Of a DNA stretch of 64,000 nucleotides, positions 45,807 to 60,316 are shown piece by piece (within the stretch, counting starts at the first letter, position 1; every line of letters starts with the position of its first letter). Both the position numbers and the translations under genes were made by a program. Under the pieces are notes generated by a model that ran no database searches, was not told the DNA's origin, and saw only the letters and a program-made list of their open reading frames with translations. This DNA comes from Epichloe hybrida (Eukaryota > Ascomycota > Sordariomycetes > Hypocreales > Clavicipitaceae): assembly GCA_019022495.1 (NCBI GenBank), contig JAFEKR010000009.1, positions 1,240,001 to 1,304,000 on the forward strand, read 5' to 3'.

Positions 45807-48753
45807 CTTATTCTAAGCAGCCTAATTCCTTAATCTAAAGAAGCAGAAGGCTTAAGACATCTAGGATGCAATTCGCGAATATTAGATTAATACTTATCTC
45901 AGACCTCTAGATTGGATTATCCATAATACTAGTAATAACTTTGCTTCCGCTAAATTCAGGTATTATGCTTAATTAATATTAATTAAAACTAGTGAGATGC
46001 TAATCAAAGCCTATAATAGCATTAGAAAGGTTAAGAGATACCACAGACCTCTACGCCAAGCCTATAATATTATTATAGACTTAATTAGAACGGAGCTTAC
46101 GCTAGAGTAATGTCTCTAAATAGCTATTAAAGCAATTAATAACTTTATAGGCCTAAATGGTATTATCCTAACCATGCTAGTCTTTAGAGGCTACCTACAA
46201 ATAATAGACAAGTTACTACTAAGCATCTCTGTTATTTAATATGCTAAGGTAATTCGTAAAGCCACTAATAAAGTCTACTATTATCTAGCTTTACGGCAGG
46301 TCTATAATGCCCTTAAAGCCTAGAATAGCCCTAATATAGCGCTTATATATTAGCTACCCCTATAGGCTAATATACATATATAGAGAGAGAAAGGTAGCTA
46401 GTATAGCCTATATAAGCTACTTACTACTAATAAAGAGACCTATACTATTAATATACCCTATAGCTTAGTAAAGTTTTACTCTATAGTAGTAAAGCCTTAT
46501 TATAAAGACCTGTGTACTACAGAGAGGCTAGAGTAGTAGGAGATAAAGCCTTATAATCCGCTAGAGTAATAGCTAAGTAATATAAAGAAAGAAGAAGCTA
46601 TATAACTAACTACTACTAATAAAAGAGATTCTCTAATAAAAGAAGGCAAGGGGCTATAGGCACTAGCTAAGAGAAAGCAAGGGAGACTAAGAAAGGCCCT
46701 TATAGTGTAATTTATAAGTACAGGAGAGTCTAATAAAGAGGCTTATAAAGCCTAAAAGGCCCTAAGGGGAAGCTATTAAATTAAAGACTTATTACCACGC
46801 CCTAAAGGAATAAAAGTAAGGAAAAGAAGACCTTATAGCCCTAAGAAAAACATTAGCCTAGTTTAGCTCTATATACTTATAAATAAAAATTAAGAGAAAG
46901 CCTTTATTTAAGAGGTTATAACTAGAGGGATACTAAGCATAGTATTCCTTATAGTAAAGGAAAAGGCTAATTAGAACCTTACCCTTTAGCTTTGCTAAGA
47001 AGGAAGGATTATAACCCTAGGAAAACCCTTTAAGCAGTCTAATTAAGCTAAGATTAATGCTTTACAAGCTTATAATATATTTAAATTCGTTAAGTTTAAC
47101 CTAATAAAGCACGGAGGTCATAGAATCTTTGATTCTTATATAGTTAGAGAAATCAAAGGCAAAGGAACGGACTCGCTATACAAGAAATCTCGTCTTATTG
47201 TATAAGGCTATAATAACAAAGGAAAGGAATTTATCCTAACGCAATCGCTAACAATTTAACGAGCAAGCTAACAACTCATTATAGCTATCGCTCTATTATT
47301 AAGAAAAAGAGGGATTTACCTTTAGATTCGCGATATTACATAAGCCTACACTTAATTACACACAGTGCTAACAAGGCTAATTATCGTGAGATTACCAAAG
47401 TAAATTACACATCTCTTTCTAGAAGGGACTGTAATTAAATTAATTAGACCTCTTTATAGGATTATAAAGGCTAGAACCCACTAGTAGGTAATGTACTTCT
47501 ATTACTATAGGGATAACCTTAATATAATAACTTTAACCTATAATCCTTGCTTGTTAATTATAGCTCCGAATAATAAGAACCTCTTTAGTATTATTAGAAT
47601 ATAAACTAACAATACATTAGGCCTAAGCAATAATAACTTCTTCCGAAAAGAAAAGAAAGAGCTCTAGAAGGCTAATTTTATAGCTAAAGAAAAGCAACGA
47701 TTAACCGCTAAGAATCCCCTTATCTTTAATAGGTATATCTTAACCTAAAACACTAACAATTTGTTAATCTTAACCTAGAAGGGCTAGAGTTAGAAGATTA
47801 AGGAAGTTAATCCTTAATCCCTAATAGTAAAGCAAGACTATATGGAATAATAAGCCTAAGGAAGCTATATTATAACTATATATTAACTAGAAGCTTTATA
47901 TAACCTATTAATTATAGCTTAACACTAAGAACCCTCTAGGGAAGATATCGCATGCCTTAATAAACGCCTTAAGTAGTAGATTAAGAATTAATAACACGGA
48001 CTATAATATATTCCTTTAGTTCTTAAAGAGGCAAAGCTCTTCGTGTTTGTAGATAGATCGCTTGCTAATAATAAGGATTTAAGCTTATAAATCGGATATG
48101 TAATTATAATTAGCAACAAGATAATGCAAGATGATAATACCTTTATTATAAAAGGTAACATTATTACATATAGCTTAATAAAGAGTAAGAGAGTTACTTA
48201 TAGCATGCTTACCTCTAAGTTATATAGCATGGTTTAAGGCGTAGATATTACCTATGTAATTTCCATAACTCTACATTAAATCACGGATTAATTAAAGATG
48301 CCTTAAATTCCTATAATTCTCTATACTAATTCTTTTTTATTATATAAATATCTTATGAAGCTAGGAACTATAAAGGAGAAGAGACTAATAATTAATATTA
48401 TAGCCCTTTGTTAATCATACGAGAGGCATGAGATCTATAAAGTCAGATAGATTAATAGTAATAATAATCCAGCAGATACAATAATAAAAGTATTACCGAA
48501 TTTATTACTTTCCTCTTTGATTAATTTGAACGAATTAATAATTCATATTAAAGGATAGGTAAAGAGACCTATGATATTAAGGGATAGGAGCTTAGGTAAG
48601 GACTAATGGATTAATTTAATTAACTAATGCTATAATAGCTAATTAAAGCAGCGGATTCCTATTAAGGGATTCACTAGTATACACTTTCCTTTAATCTAAT
48701 TTTTATTACATTTTTAAGCTCTTTAGCTACGAAGGAAAAAGAGAGATTACTAG
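45807..48753 (+). pseudogene. Element 3 pol remnant, 3' part
   Basis: Continuation of element 3 after element 4. Reverse-transcriptase sequence is readable at about 47090-47500 (FKFVKFNL, GHRIF, VREIKGKGTDSLYKKS, IRDIT) and the acidic box near 47600 as TNN. RNase H is at about 48035-48540 (LFVFVDRSLANNKDLSL). Stops are frequent. Confidence 0.8.
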
Positions 48754-49011
48754 TGTTAATTCCTTCGGATCTTCATTGGTTTAATCGTGGCCAAAGACTA
48801 GACTAATTGTGGGTCTGGCGCAATGCACGTAATATGATTAGCTGCATTAATTCGCCACCCCCTTTTTATGCCCTACATACGGATTTCGCCCACTTTTCTA
48901 GCATCTAGACTTTCCCTCTCTTCTCTCTCTTTCCTAGCTAACTAACTAACTATCATTGACTTCAATTTATACGGGATTTATTACCTGCGCAGGACCTTGG
49001 TGCAACTAACA
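48754..49011 (+). repeat. Element 3, 3' LTR
   Basis: 258 bp. Here the outer end is clean (CCTGCGCAGG, TTGGTGCAAC) and the inner start carries transitions, the mirror image of the left copy. Confidence 0.93.
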
Positions 49012-49016
49012 GAAAG

Positions 49017-49597
49017 GCCAAATTTATTAATATTGTAATTAAGCAACCCTAGTACGCTAGGATTAATACTACCTTTACTAGTTTAATAATAATACTATAG
49101 GATATCTTATAATAGCTAAGGAATCTTTAAAAGGTAATAAGCTAGCTATTAAGCTATAGGAGCCTTACTATTAGGACCTATAGTATAAGATAGTTAAGGT
49201 AAGAGCTATTAAAGATAGAATTTAGGTCTTTATTAATCCTAATTTAAAGATATAGCTAGACTACCCTCCTAAGCCTCTAATTCTTATAGGAAATAGGACT
49301 CTAGTAAAGAGAAAGGTAATAGAAGCTATATAGAGTTAATTATCTATAATAAAGACCTTAGGAGTTTAAATATACTCTTATAGCACTAGAGCTATAACTA
49401 AGAGCCTACTAGAACCTAAGGAAAGCTTGCCTAAAGATGTTAAGGTAACTAAAGAGAGTTATTTTTAGTACCCTTAATAACCTAATAATGCTAAAGATAG
49501 CGCCTAGTTTGCTGTTCTTAGTAATTATTATTAGGTCTTTAATAGTTAATTCTAAAGCCTTATAAAGGCCTTATAAGAGTATTATACATAGTTTATA
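49017..49597 (+). pseudogene. Element 2 gag remnant between elements 3 and 5
   Basis: A piece of element 2 trapped between two insertions. It matches by eye the Gag region of element 1 on the opposite strand (shared run around GGTCTTTATTAATCC at 49230-49245). All frames are closed by stops. Confidence 0.75.
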
Positions 49598-49602
49598 GGG
49601 AC

Positions 49603-49858
49603 TGTTAATTCCTTCGGATCTTCATCGGTTCAATCGTGGCCAAAGACCGGACCAATTGTGGGTCTGGCATGATGCACGCAATATGATTGGCTGCATTAAT
49701 TCGCCACCCCCTTTTGTGCCCTACATATGGATTTCGCTTACTTTTCTAGCATCTAGACTTTCTCTCTTTTCTCTCTCTTTCCTAGCTAACTAACTAACTA
49801 TTATTAACTTTAATTATACGGGATTTATTACCTACGTAGGACCTTAGTGTAACTAACA
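49603..49858 (+). repeat. Element 5, 5' LTR
   Basis: 256 bp, two fewer than the element 3 LTRs. Clean outer start, mutated inner end. Confidence 0.93.
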
Positions 49859-49883
49859 CTAATTAGTAGTTAACTTCATAACC

Positions 49884-52800
49884 ATAGATAAGCTAGGTAT
49901 TATAAGAAGAGATATTTCTGCAGACGCCACTGCCACTACCTCTTGTTATGCCGTAACGGTTATTACAGTAAAGAGGCATAACTACATAAGTGTGCTAAAG
50001 GAAGAGACTAGAATCCTAGTTACAGGCTTATTAGGCTTCTAAGGAATTAATCTATTAACCCTTAGGCTTAGGGATATAACTTTATTATATTTATCTAGGA
50101 TATTATTATTAATTATTAATTTTATTGTCTATTACAAGAAAACTAACTAACTAACCGAATCTATTGCCGCGAGGTATTTATTTCAAACCTAACGTTAAAC
50201 AACCTTAGCTAAGCTAGCTAACACATCTATAACTTCTTTATAAATATTCCCTTTATCTAACAGACCTTTAATCTCTCCCTATAAGCATTTACTACTTATT
50301 TTTTGCCCCCTTTATTATTAGTGCTATTTGCCCTATACTTATTAGTAAGAAAGAGAGATTACCTCCTTCCCTTCTTTTCGTAAAAAACAGGAAGGGTAAT
50401 TCCTGTTAATTCCTTGTTAATTTTCTCGTTACTTTTGCCCACTTTTAGCACTTCTGTCGCTTTCTTTATCCCTGTTAATTTACTCCTGTTGCTGCTTGTT
50501 CCTTTTACAGTTAAAAATAGCAGAGGAATCTAGACCTTCCATAAGAGAAAGGGCTACTAGTGATAGCAAGGCTCTAATTATTACCCCTAAGAGACCTTAA
50601 AGGTATAAATTACCCCTACGCCTTTAATAGCTAGTCTAAAGATACCTTTAAAAGAGTATCTAAGGATATTATTAGAGAATTACATAATTCTCTACGAGAT
50701 CATAGTGTCCTTGTTAGGCAAGGCCTAGGATATTTAATCCTAGTATTGCTTAAGGAAGTGCTTTATTAAACCTTAATGCCCCTTTAGTTATAGGAAAGAT
50801 CACAAGAAAGACTATAATCTTCCAAACCCCTAGAACCTTAATATTAACAGCCCTAATAACCTACCCTAGAAATTAACCTTCCCTAACCCTAGAAATTACT
50901 CGAACCCTTATAAGAACCCCTATAATAATCCCTATTATATTAACAGCTCTATCCGGATAATCATTATTAAGAATAACTAGTGGACTATTATTTATAATAA
51001 ATTATACCTTTATAGTAATTCCCCTCTAAAGATTAAATTATAAAGAAGATCTCAGAGCTTACGAAGATATATAAGGATAGTGACTACTATAGTGGAAAGC
51101 TATATAACTTCTTAACACTAAAGATTACACTCTTTAAAAATAAGTATAATAGAATTAACCTTCCTTAAACGCATTATTAGAAGGCTTTTCTTATTATATT
51201 AATAAGTAATACTAAGTAATACTACCTTAATTACCTCTTTAGGAATAACTATTCCTATAAAGAGATAATTACTTATATCTATTAGCACTTTAAGATAGAA
51301 AGTAACTAGTAATTCTATTACTATAAGTAAAGTAGTATAATACTAAAGAGTATAATTAAGAAGAATCCTAATAAAAGTAAGCTTAAGTGCCTTAAGATTA
51401 TATTATTAACCCTTAAGAAAATCTATAGAGGCCTATACCCTACTAAGATAGTAAATACTAAACTCTATAAGCAGGCCTTAAACGCTATAGCTAGTGTGCC
51501 TGAATGTTAGATAGTGAAATACATACACTTCGCAGGCTTTAAAAGTCTTGCTAAAGACCTCTATAAGGTAATTACTATTACGAAATTAAATAAGAGGCCC
51601 TCCTAATACCTTTAGTACTAATAAGGAGACTCTCTAAAGGCTATATTTACTAATTATTAGTATAGATAGTGATTATTCTCCTATGGCAGAGGAAGTTATT
51701 ATGGATAGAGCCCTAGGCTAAGCACTAAGTACTACTTTGTGTGTAGTAAGAGCGGCTACTAGTTCTCTAATTACTTTACTAAAGAATATTAAAAGGAAAA
51801 AGACTACTAGTAAGCTAGTAAAACATATTATACACCCCCTTTAGAGAAGAGATTCTAGGTATTCCTTACCTCCTATAAAGGGTAAAATAATAATAAGCCT
51901 AATAAAGGCTTAGGTAAGAATTAGGAAGCATATCTTATAGCTTATATAGAAGCTAAAGATAATAATAATAATGTTAAGGAGCTACTATTAATAGCATATC
52001 TAAGCATCACATAATTCTTCTATTTAGGACCACAGACTAACCACAACGCTACTAACATTAATATCCTAGTGACCTTATATAATCAAGCTTTTTAACACGC
52101 ATTCCTTAAACAAAAGCTCTACAAGCCATAAGAGTATAACAAAGGCTCGATCTATTACGTCTCTAAAGAACGCTATTCCAAAGAGGTCTTCAGAGAAATT
52201 ATACCTAATACTAGCGCCGCAAGGAAATTAATTACAGGAGAGGCATAAGTAAAGGCTCTATTAAGATTAATACCTTTATTAAAGGTAACCCCCTACAAAC
52301 CCTAAATTATCATATTTAGCGCCAGATTAGCAGTTACAAAAGGAATCCTTTATATACCCACGGAACTTAGAGAGCTTAAGTTCTACGTCCTTAACATAGC
52401 TACCCCCTTCCTCTTCTTAATCACTAATATAGATAAAATATAAGTCAAGATTAATAACCTCGCTAACGTACTTATCTAAGGCAATAAGACTATACCTATT
52501 GTATAATAATAAGGCTATCCTTAGTAGTTACTAGAAGCAAGAGAAACAGTTACCTTTTACCTTTCAGAAGGAGATATTTATTAATTATATTATTAACTTA
52601 GTCACCCTTCTATTCAACGGCTTACAAAGATCCTTTACTAAGCTAGTCATAAAGTTAAATGCTAGGTAATTAAGAAATTAACTAAAGTCTACTACTATTA
52701 CTAGATACACAGAAAGGCCCCTAGCTAATTCAAATTCATAATTAAGGATAATTACGAATTTAACTACAAGATCATTATTAATATCATGCAAATCAATAGC

Positions 52801-55593
52801 TGACTAGTGCTTTACATCATTAATTTAGTAACCTTATTTTAAGTAGCCTAATTCCTTAATCTAAAGAAGTAGAAGGCTTAAGATATCTAGGATATAATCC
52901 GCGAATATTAGATTAATACTTATCTCGGACCTCTAGAATGGATTATACACGACACTAGGAACAACTTCACTTTCACTAAGTTTAAGCACTATACTTAACT
53001 AATGTTAATTAAGACTAATAAGATACTAATTAAAGCCTATAATAGCATCGGAAAGGTTAAGAGATATTACGGACCTCTACGCCAAGCCTATAATATTATT
53101 ATAGACTTAATTAGAATGGAACTCACGCTAGAATAACATCTTTAGATAGCTATTAAAGTAATTAATAACTCTATAGGCCTAAATAGTATTATCCTAACCC
53201 TGCTAGTCTTCGGAGGCTACCTATAGATAATAGATAAGTTACTACTAAGTGTCTTTGTTATTTAATATGCTAAAGTAATTCGTAAAGCTACTAATAAAGT
53301 CCGCTACTATCTAGCTTTATAGTAAGTCTATAATACCCTTAAAGCCTAGAATAGCCCTAATATAGCGCCTATATATTAGCTACCCCTATAGGCTAATATA
53401 TATATATAAAGAGAAAAAGGTAGCTAGTATAGCCTATATAAGCTACTTACTACTAATAGAGAGACCTATACTATTAATATACCCTATAGCCTAGCGAAGT
53501 TCCGCTTTATAGTAGTAAAGCCCTATTATAAAGACCTATATATTATAGAGGGACTAGAGTAGTAGGAGATAAAGCCCTATAACACGCTAGAGTAGTAGGA
53601 GATAAAGCCTAGTAATGTAAAGAAAGAAGTAACTATATAACTAACTACTACTAATAAAAGAGATTCTCTAATAGAAGATAGTAAAGAGCTATAGATACTA
53701 GCTAAGAGAAAGCAAGGGAGACTAAGAAAGGCCCTTATAGTATAATTCATAAGTGTAAGAGAGTCTAATAAAGAGGCTTATAAAGCCTAAAAGGCCCTAA
53801 GGGGAAGCTATTAAGTTAAAGACTTATTACTATACCCTAAAGGAATAAAAGTAAGGAAAAGAAGACCTTATAGCCCTAAGAAGGACATTAGCCTAGTTTA
53901 GCTTTATATACTTATAAATAAAGATTAAGAGAAGGCCTTTATTTAAGAGATTATAACTAGAGGGATACTAAGTATAGTATTCCTTATAGCAAAGGAAGAG
54001 GCTAATTAGAACCTCACTCTTTAACTCCGCTAAGAAGGGAAGATTATAACCCTAGGAAAACCCTTTAAGCAATCTAATTAAGCTAAGATTAACGCTTTAC
54101 AAGCTCGTAATATATTCAAATTTGTTAAGTTTAACCTAGCGAAGCACAGAGGTCATAGAATCTTCAATTCTTGTATAGTTAGAAAGATTAAAGGCAAAGG
54201 AATAGACTTGCCGTATAAGAAATCTCATCTCGTTGTATAAGGCCATAATAATAAAGGAAAGGAATTTATCCTAACATAATCGCTAACAATATAATAAGCA
54301 AGCTAACGCCTTATCGTAGCTATTGCTCCGTCATTAAAAAGAAGAGGTATTTACTTTTAGATTCGCGATATTACGCAAGCCTATACTTAATCACACATAA
54401 TACTAACAAGGCTAATTATCATAAGGATCCTAAAGTAAATTACATACCTCTTCCTAGAAGGGACCGTAATTAAATTAATTAAACCTCTTTACAGGATTGT
54501 AAAGGCTAGAACCTACTAGTAGGTAATATACTTCCGTTACTATAGGGATAACCTTAATATAACAACCTTAACTTATAATCCCTGCTTATTAATTATAGCC
54601 CTAAATAATAAGAATCTCTTTAGTATTATTAGAATGCAAACCAATAATATATTAGGCCTAAGCAATAATAACTTCTTCTAAAAAGAAGAGAAAGAGCTCT
54701 AGAAGGCTAATTTTATAGCTAAAGAAAAGTAATAATTAACCGCCAAGAATCCCCTTATCTTTAATAGCTGCATCTTAACCTAAAACACTAATAACTTGCT
54801 AATATTAACCTAGAAAGGCTAGAGTTAGAAGATTAAGGAAGTTAATCCTTAATCCCTAATAGCAAAGTAAGACTATATAAAACAATAAGCCTAAGGAAGC
54901 TATATTATAACTATATATTAACTAGAAGCTTCCTATAACTTATTAATTATAGCTTAATACTAAGAACCCTCTAGGGAAGATATTATATACCTTAATTAAC
55001 ACCTTAAGTAGTAGATTAAGAATTAATAACACAGACTATAATATATTCCTTTAGTTCTTAAAGAGATAAAGCTCTTTATATTTATAGATAGATCGCTTGC
55101 TAATAATAAGGATTTAAGCTTATAGATTAGATACGTGATTGTGATTAGTAACAAGATAATACAAGACAACAATACCTTTATTATAAAAGGTAATATTATT
55201 ACATATAGCTTAATAAAGAGTAAGAGAGTTACTTATAGCGCGCTTACCTCTAAGTTATATAGTATAGTTTAAGGCGTAGATATTACCTACGCGATTTCCA
55301 TGACTCTACATTAGATCACGGATTAATTAAAGATACCTCGAATTCCTATAATTCTCTATACTAATTCTTTTTTATTATATAAATATCTTATAAAGCTAGG
55401 AACTATAAAGGAGAAAAGACTAATAATTAATATCATAGCCCTTTATTAATTATATAAAAGGCATAAGATCTACGAAGTCAGATAGATTAACAGTAATAAC
55501 AATCTAGCGGATGCAATAACAAAAGCATTGCTAAATTTATTACTTTCCTCTTTGATTAATTTAAATAAATTAATGATTTATATTAAAGGATAG
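49884..55593 (+). pseudogene. Element 5 gag-pol remnant
   Basis: The likely start codon reads ATA at 49884 in an ACCATAGATAAG context (Kozak-like ACCATGGATAAG before mutation, inferred), followed by about 65 open codons. The zinc-knuckle region near 51735-51775 reads FVCSKSGY then stop. Reverse transcriptase is at about 54110-54700: FKFVKFNLAKHRGHRIF, PYKKSHLVV, IRDITQAYT. The catalytic box at 54634-54648 reads MQTNN where relatives have QTDD. RNase H runs at about 55060-55593 (FIDRSLANNK, YTNSFLLYKYL, NNLADAITKALLN). Confidence 0.82.
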
Positions 55594-55788
55594 GTAAAGA
55601 GACCTATAATATTAAGGGATAGGAGCTTAGGCAAGGACTAATAGATTAATTTAATTAACTAATGCTATAATAACTAATTAGAGCAGCAGATTCCTATTAA
55701 GGGATTCACTAGTATATACTTTCCTTTAATCTAATTTTTATTATGTTTTTAAGCTCTTTAGCTATAAAGGAAAAAGAGAGATTACTAG

Positions 55789-56044
55789 TGTTAATTCCTT
55801 CGGATCTTTATTAGTTTAATTATGGCTAAAGACTAGACTAATTATAGGTCCGGCGCGATGCACGCGATATAATTAGCTACATTAATTCGCCACCCCCTTT
55901 TATGCCCTACATACGGATTTCGCTTACTTTTCTAGTATCTAGACTTTCCCTCTCTTCTCTCTCTTTCCTAGCTAACTAACTAACTATCATCGACTTCAAT
56001 TATACGGGATTTATTACCTGCGCAGGACCTTGGTGCAACTAACA
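55789..56044 (+). repeat. Element 5, 3' LTR
   Basis: 256 bp. Mutated inner start (TTATTAGTTTAATTATGG), clean outer end (CCTGCGCAGGACCTTGG). Confidence 0.93.
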
Positions 56045-56049
56045 GGGAC

Positions 56050-59000
56050 CCTTAGGCCTAAATATAAGCAAATAACCTTAAGGTATATATCTCTTTATAA
56101 TAAGATTAAGAAGCTTTAAAGGAATATAATACCTTTAAGTAAGACTATTAAGTATTATACTAAAATTAATTTTAATAAGACTATTAAGTAAAATCTTACA
56201 AGAGTAAATATTAATAAATAGCTTGTAAATGCTTTAATTAGTTATAAGAGATACTTCTAAGTAAACTACCTTATTACTAAGGGTAACTTGCCTGTGGAAA
56301 TGATTAATAATGCTATTAGGGCTTAATTCCCTACTATCTTAGCTTAGGTTAGCTTATTAATTTATACTATAAAGAGTAAGGGAAAGGTCCTAGATTTCTA
56401 TAGTATTATAAGTAGGATTAGGCACCTAATTAAAGCCTAAGGAAGGTCTTAAGTAAAGGCTAATAACTCTTTTAGAGTAAAACTAACTCTTAATAGTAAA
56501 ATAAAGGATAAAGCTAAAAAAGAGAAGGTAAAGAAAGATAACTACATCTATTATAAGAAGCATAAGGTAAAGAAGTTAAAAGACTTATAAAAGGTCTATA
56601 AGGCTCTTTACCTAATAAAAGACTAGAAAATTAATAAAGAGCTATTAAAGAAGGCAAAAGAAGTAATAAATTATTAACCTAATAATATAAAAAAGGTATA
56701 TAACGCTTAGTTAAAGGATAATAGCGTAAAGGAACCTAAAGAAGATAATACTATATTTGCTACTATAGGAGAGTCTATAGAGGCTTTCCTTGCCTAGGAT
56801 AAATCACAAGTTATACTTAATAGCAAAACCTTAATCCATATCTTTAATAATAAACGCTAGTTTATAGACCTTAATTATAGTAAGTAGCCTAGAATTTAAG
56901 TAGGTTATAGTGTTATAAACGCTCACAGCGTTAGCATAGCTTGGATTATCTTAATAGATAGCTAGACCCTTACCTTATTAAACGCCTAGTACTAGCTAAT
57001 ATTCTTTATAAACCTTATATCTTTTTAGCTACTTATGTAAAAGGGACTAAGGTAGGATAATCTTACTAGAAGGGTAATAGACCTAGTAAGAAGTAATTAA
57101 GAGATATTTTAAACTTAGGTTATTAGTATATAGCTGTGTATAGAGGGCTTAAGCCTATTAGAAGCTTTTGTTATTAAGGGAGATTTACAAGACCTAAAGA
57201 CAGCTATAATAATACCTGCAGATCTATAGTACACTAGATTAGTATATCCAGGCAAGGATATGATAGATTAAGTGCTTTAGAAGCTTTAAATTTAATTAAA
57301 GAAAAGGAGCGTAGGTAAATATAAGGTTTGCTAAACCTCTAAAGCATAAAGGTAAATATTACAAGTCCCTTAGATAGGATCTTTACCTTTAGGGCCGCTT
57401 TAGGTAGTCTCTTTTAACCTCTTTGCTTAATTATTAGGGTATAATAAAGACTAATATATTGCTCTTTTTACCTATAAAGTAACAGGACTACGTTATATCT
57501 TCACAATCCTATTAAAGACTAATATCACGCTTTACTTTAATTAGTTAGAAGCTATATACGCAAGAGTGTATGGTATTTATATTATAGTTATAATAACTAA
57601 TAGTAAGACTGCCTTCTAGACTAAAAAACAAGAAGAAGAGGTTATAAATAAAGGTATTATTATTAGAAAGTCTAGCCTAGCTTACCTACATTAAAATAGG
57701 CACACTAAATGGTCTAGGGGGGTGATAATAAGGGTTATAACAACTCTTATAACATAATTAGGTTTCCTAGAAGACCTCTAGCCTATAGCTACTAAAGTAG
57801 CTATTTATATCTTAAATCACATGCCTTAAAAGCTGCTTAACTAGTAATTACCTTAATAAGCATTAAATAGGTGGTTAAGAGATAATAAGCTTTAATAGAG
57901 TTACTTACTAGAAGAGCTAGAAGCTTTAATAACTTACCTATAAGCTTTTAGATGTAAAGCATTTATAATAACGTAAAGTAAGCTTTATAAGGCAGGACTA
58001 AAGCTCGCTTAGAGAGCTTATATTAGATACCTTGCTAGATACGTTTCCTCCACGTAATACCTAATTTAGGTACTAATAATAAAGAGGAGCTGCTAGTTCT
58101 TATTAAGCTATGTTACCTTTAATAAGTCTATCTTCTATGCTTAAGAAAGAGACCTATTATTAACTATAAAAGAGGTTAAAAAACAATACCTTAAAGAGCT
58201 AGTTAAGGATAATAAGGATAAAAGCTCTAATATAGGGCTTCTACAGATAGCATACCCTCTGTTACTATAATAACCACTTAATTAGCTTTAATAGGTAGAA
58301 ACTCCTACTAGTTATAATTAATAAGATTATAAAGAAAAGGAAAAAGAAAGTTAAGAAACAAATTTACTAACTTCTCTGAATTCACTAGGGAAATTCCTAG
58401 ATTTAGCGAATTATATACTGTTAAGTATTAATGATTTGCTTAACCTACCTAATAGTAGTAATAATCATGAAATATTAATAAATCTAGAAGATTATAATAA
58501 TCTTAAAGTATTTGCTATAGCCTTTAAGCTAGGACCTAAGAGTAAAGAAAAGCCTTATATATCTAGGCTTTCTCCTCCCCTAGCTTATTATAATTATTTA
58601 GTTAGTTATCTAAAAGAAAAAGAATTCTATAAAGTATAAGATAAAGAATATAATAAAATTATTAATAGAAAGGTAGCTAAGAAGGTATTTAAAACTAAAG
58701 TCCCTTTATATGTAAAGCTTCTAGGCTTTACTTAGGTTTTCTTATATAAATTAAATAAGTAAGGTTACCTCTTATAATATAAAGCTTATCTTTATATTCT
58801 TAGAAATTATTAACTAAAGAGTTATTTATTAACTTAGGCAGTAACCCTAGCTACTAATACTTTTAGGCTATTTATAGCTATTATATACTACTTTAATCTT
58901 AAAGCACACTAGTATAACTTTATTATAGTATTCCTAAATTTAAACCTTAATAAAGAGGTTTACTATAAGATACCTTTAGGCTATAAAGATAAATAAGCTT

Positions 59001-60316
59001 ATCTAAAGCTTCTTAGAGTAGTTTATAAGCTATAGAGAGCGCCTCTTCTTAGTCTTCTATAGATAAAGGAGCTAATTAGCTAGCTAATTAGTAAAGGCTT
59101 TATATAAATCTTTAAAGATGTTTATATATTCATTAAGGATAGATTAATTATCTTCTTTTATATAAATAACCTTATTACTCTCTTTACTAAAGGGAAATTA
59201 TATTTATATAATAAATTTAGGGTAAGACTCTTTATAAAGTATAATATAAAGGACCTTAGAGAGCTATAATAGTTCCTAGGTATTAAAATTATTAGAGATT
59301 ATACTAATAAGAAGGTATAGCTTAATTAGAAGTCCTATTAGGATAAAGCTACTACTAAATTTAATATAAAGATCCCTTAATAAAGACCTATAGCCTTAAT
59401 AACTACTATACTACTAGAACCTTTTAAAGAAGAGGTTAGCGCTTAAGATCTTAAGAGGTATTAATCTTTAATTAAAACCCTACTATATCTAATAATAGTC
59501 TTAAGACCTAATATTACTTTTATAGCCTTATAACTCTTATAATTCTTATAAAACCTAGGGCTATAGTATATAAAAGTAGCTAAAAGAGCCCTTAAGTATA
59601 AGTATATATAAGTAAACCTAGTAATTAAATATAGTAGTAATAACTCTAAATTAGAGGTATATAGTAATATCTTCTTTACTAATAATACTATAATATAAAA
59701 GAGCTTATAAGGCTATATTATAAAGCTCTTTAAAGAACCTATACTCTTTAAGGTAAGTAAGTAAGCTACTATAATAACTTTATTAACTAAAGTAAAGCTC
59801 CTAGCGCTTTCTTATTATAATAAAGAGCTTATAGCCTTTAGATAATTATATTAAGAGGTTAGGCTATGCCTAGGAGATAATATACTTAAAATTAAATATA
59901 ATAATATATAGATAATTTACCTCCTTAAGGAAGAATTTATTAAGCTTATTATAAAGCTTTAGTATATAGATATTTATTACTACTAGCTTTATTAAGAGGT
60001 TATAAAAGGAACCTTTAATATTACCTAGATTACTACTAAAGAGATAATTATAAATAGCCTTATAAAGCCTCTTATAGGGAATGCTTTTATAAGCTTCTAT
60101 AAGGTATTAGGGCTTATATAACTACTCTCTAGTATACTTAGTAAAAAACCTAAAGAATAAGTATTATATAATAACCTTAAATTAAATAGGATTATAACTA
60201 ATTAACTACCTTTTTTGCGCTATAGAATTAATTTAGATATTATAAGATTAATTTAACTAATTTAATTAATTTAGATTTATTATAGGGAACCTTAAATAAG
60301 GTCCCCTAGGGGGGTG
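56050..60316 (+). pseudogene. Element 2 pol remnant
   Basis: The main part of element 2 after element 5. Integrase-like sequence is at about 57340-57600, with a 67-codon open stretch at 58436-58639 in the linker. Reverse transcriptase is at about 58890-59280: FLNLNLNKEVYYK, GYKDK, VVYKL.RAPL. The catalytic box at 59159-59170 reads Tyr-Ile-Asn-Asn (FFYINNLITLF). RNase H-like sequence follows to about 60000. It has many stops and is very AT-rich. Confidence 0.8.

Larger units (their letters stand above)
35284..49011 (+). mobile_element. Element 3: copia-type LTR retrotransposon inside element 2
   Basis: 13728 bp between 258-bp LTRs (35284-35541, 48754-49011) with duplication GAAAG (35279-35283, 49012-49016) taken from element 2. 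Removing element 4 leaves about 6.6 kb, close to element 5 (6442 bp), to which it is closely similar throughout. Plus orientation, with a purine-rich tract (GGAAAAAGAGAGA) before the right LTR. Internal order is Gag, integrase, reverse transcriptase and RNase H remnants, all with many stops. Confidence 0.93.
49603..56044 (+). mobile_element. Element 5: copia-type LTR retrotransposon inside element 2
   Basis: 6442 bp, uninterrupted, between 256-bp LTRs (49603-49858, 55789-56044) with duplication GGGAC (49598-49602, 56045-56049) from element 2. It is of the same family as element 3 and matches it end to end by eye, so it shows the intact size of that family. Plus orientation, with the purine tract AAAGGAAAAAGAGAGA before the right LTR. 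Heavy C-to-T and G-to-A change throughout the interior. Confidence 0.93.

Noticed and set aside
58436..58639. 67-codon open frame in the AT-rich block
   Set aside because: Part of the element 2 pol linker between integrase and reverse transcriptase, not a free gene.
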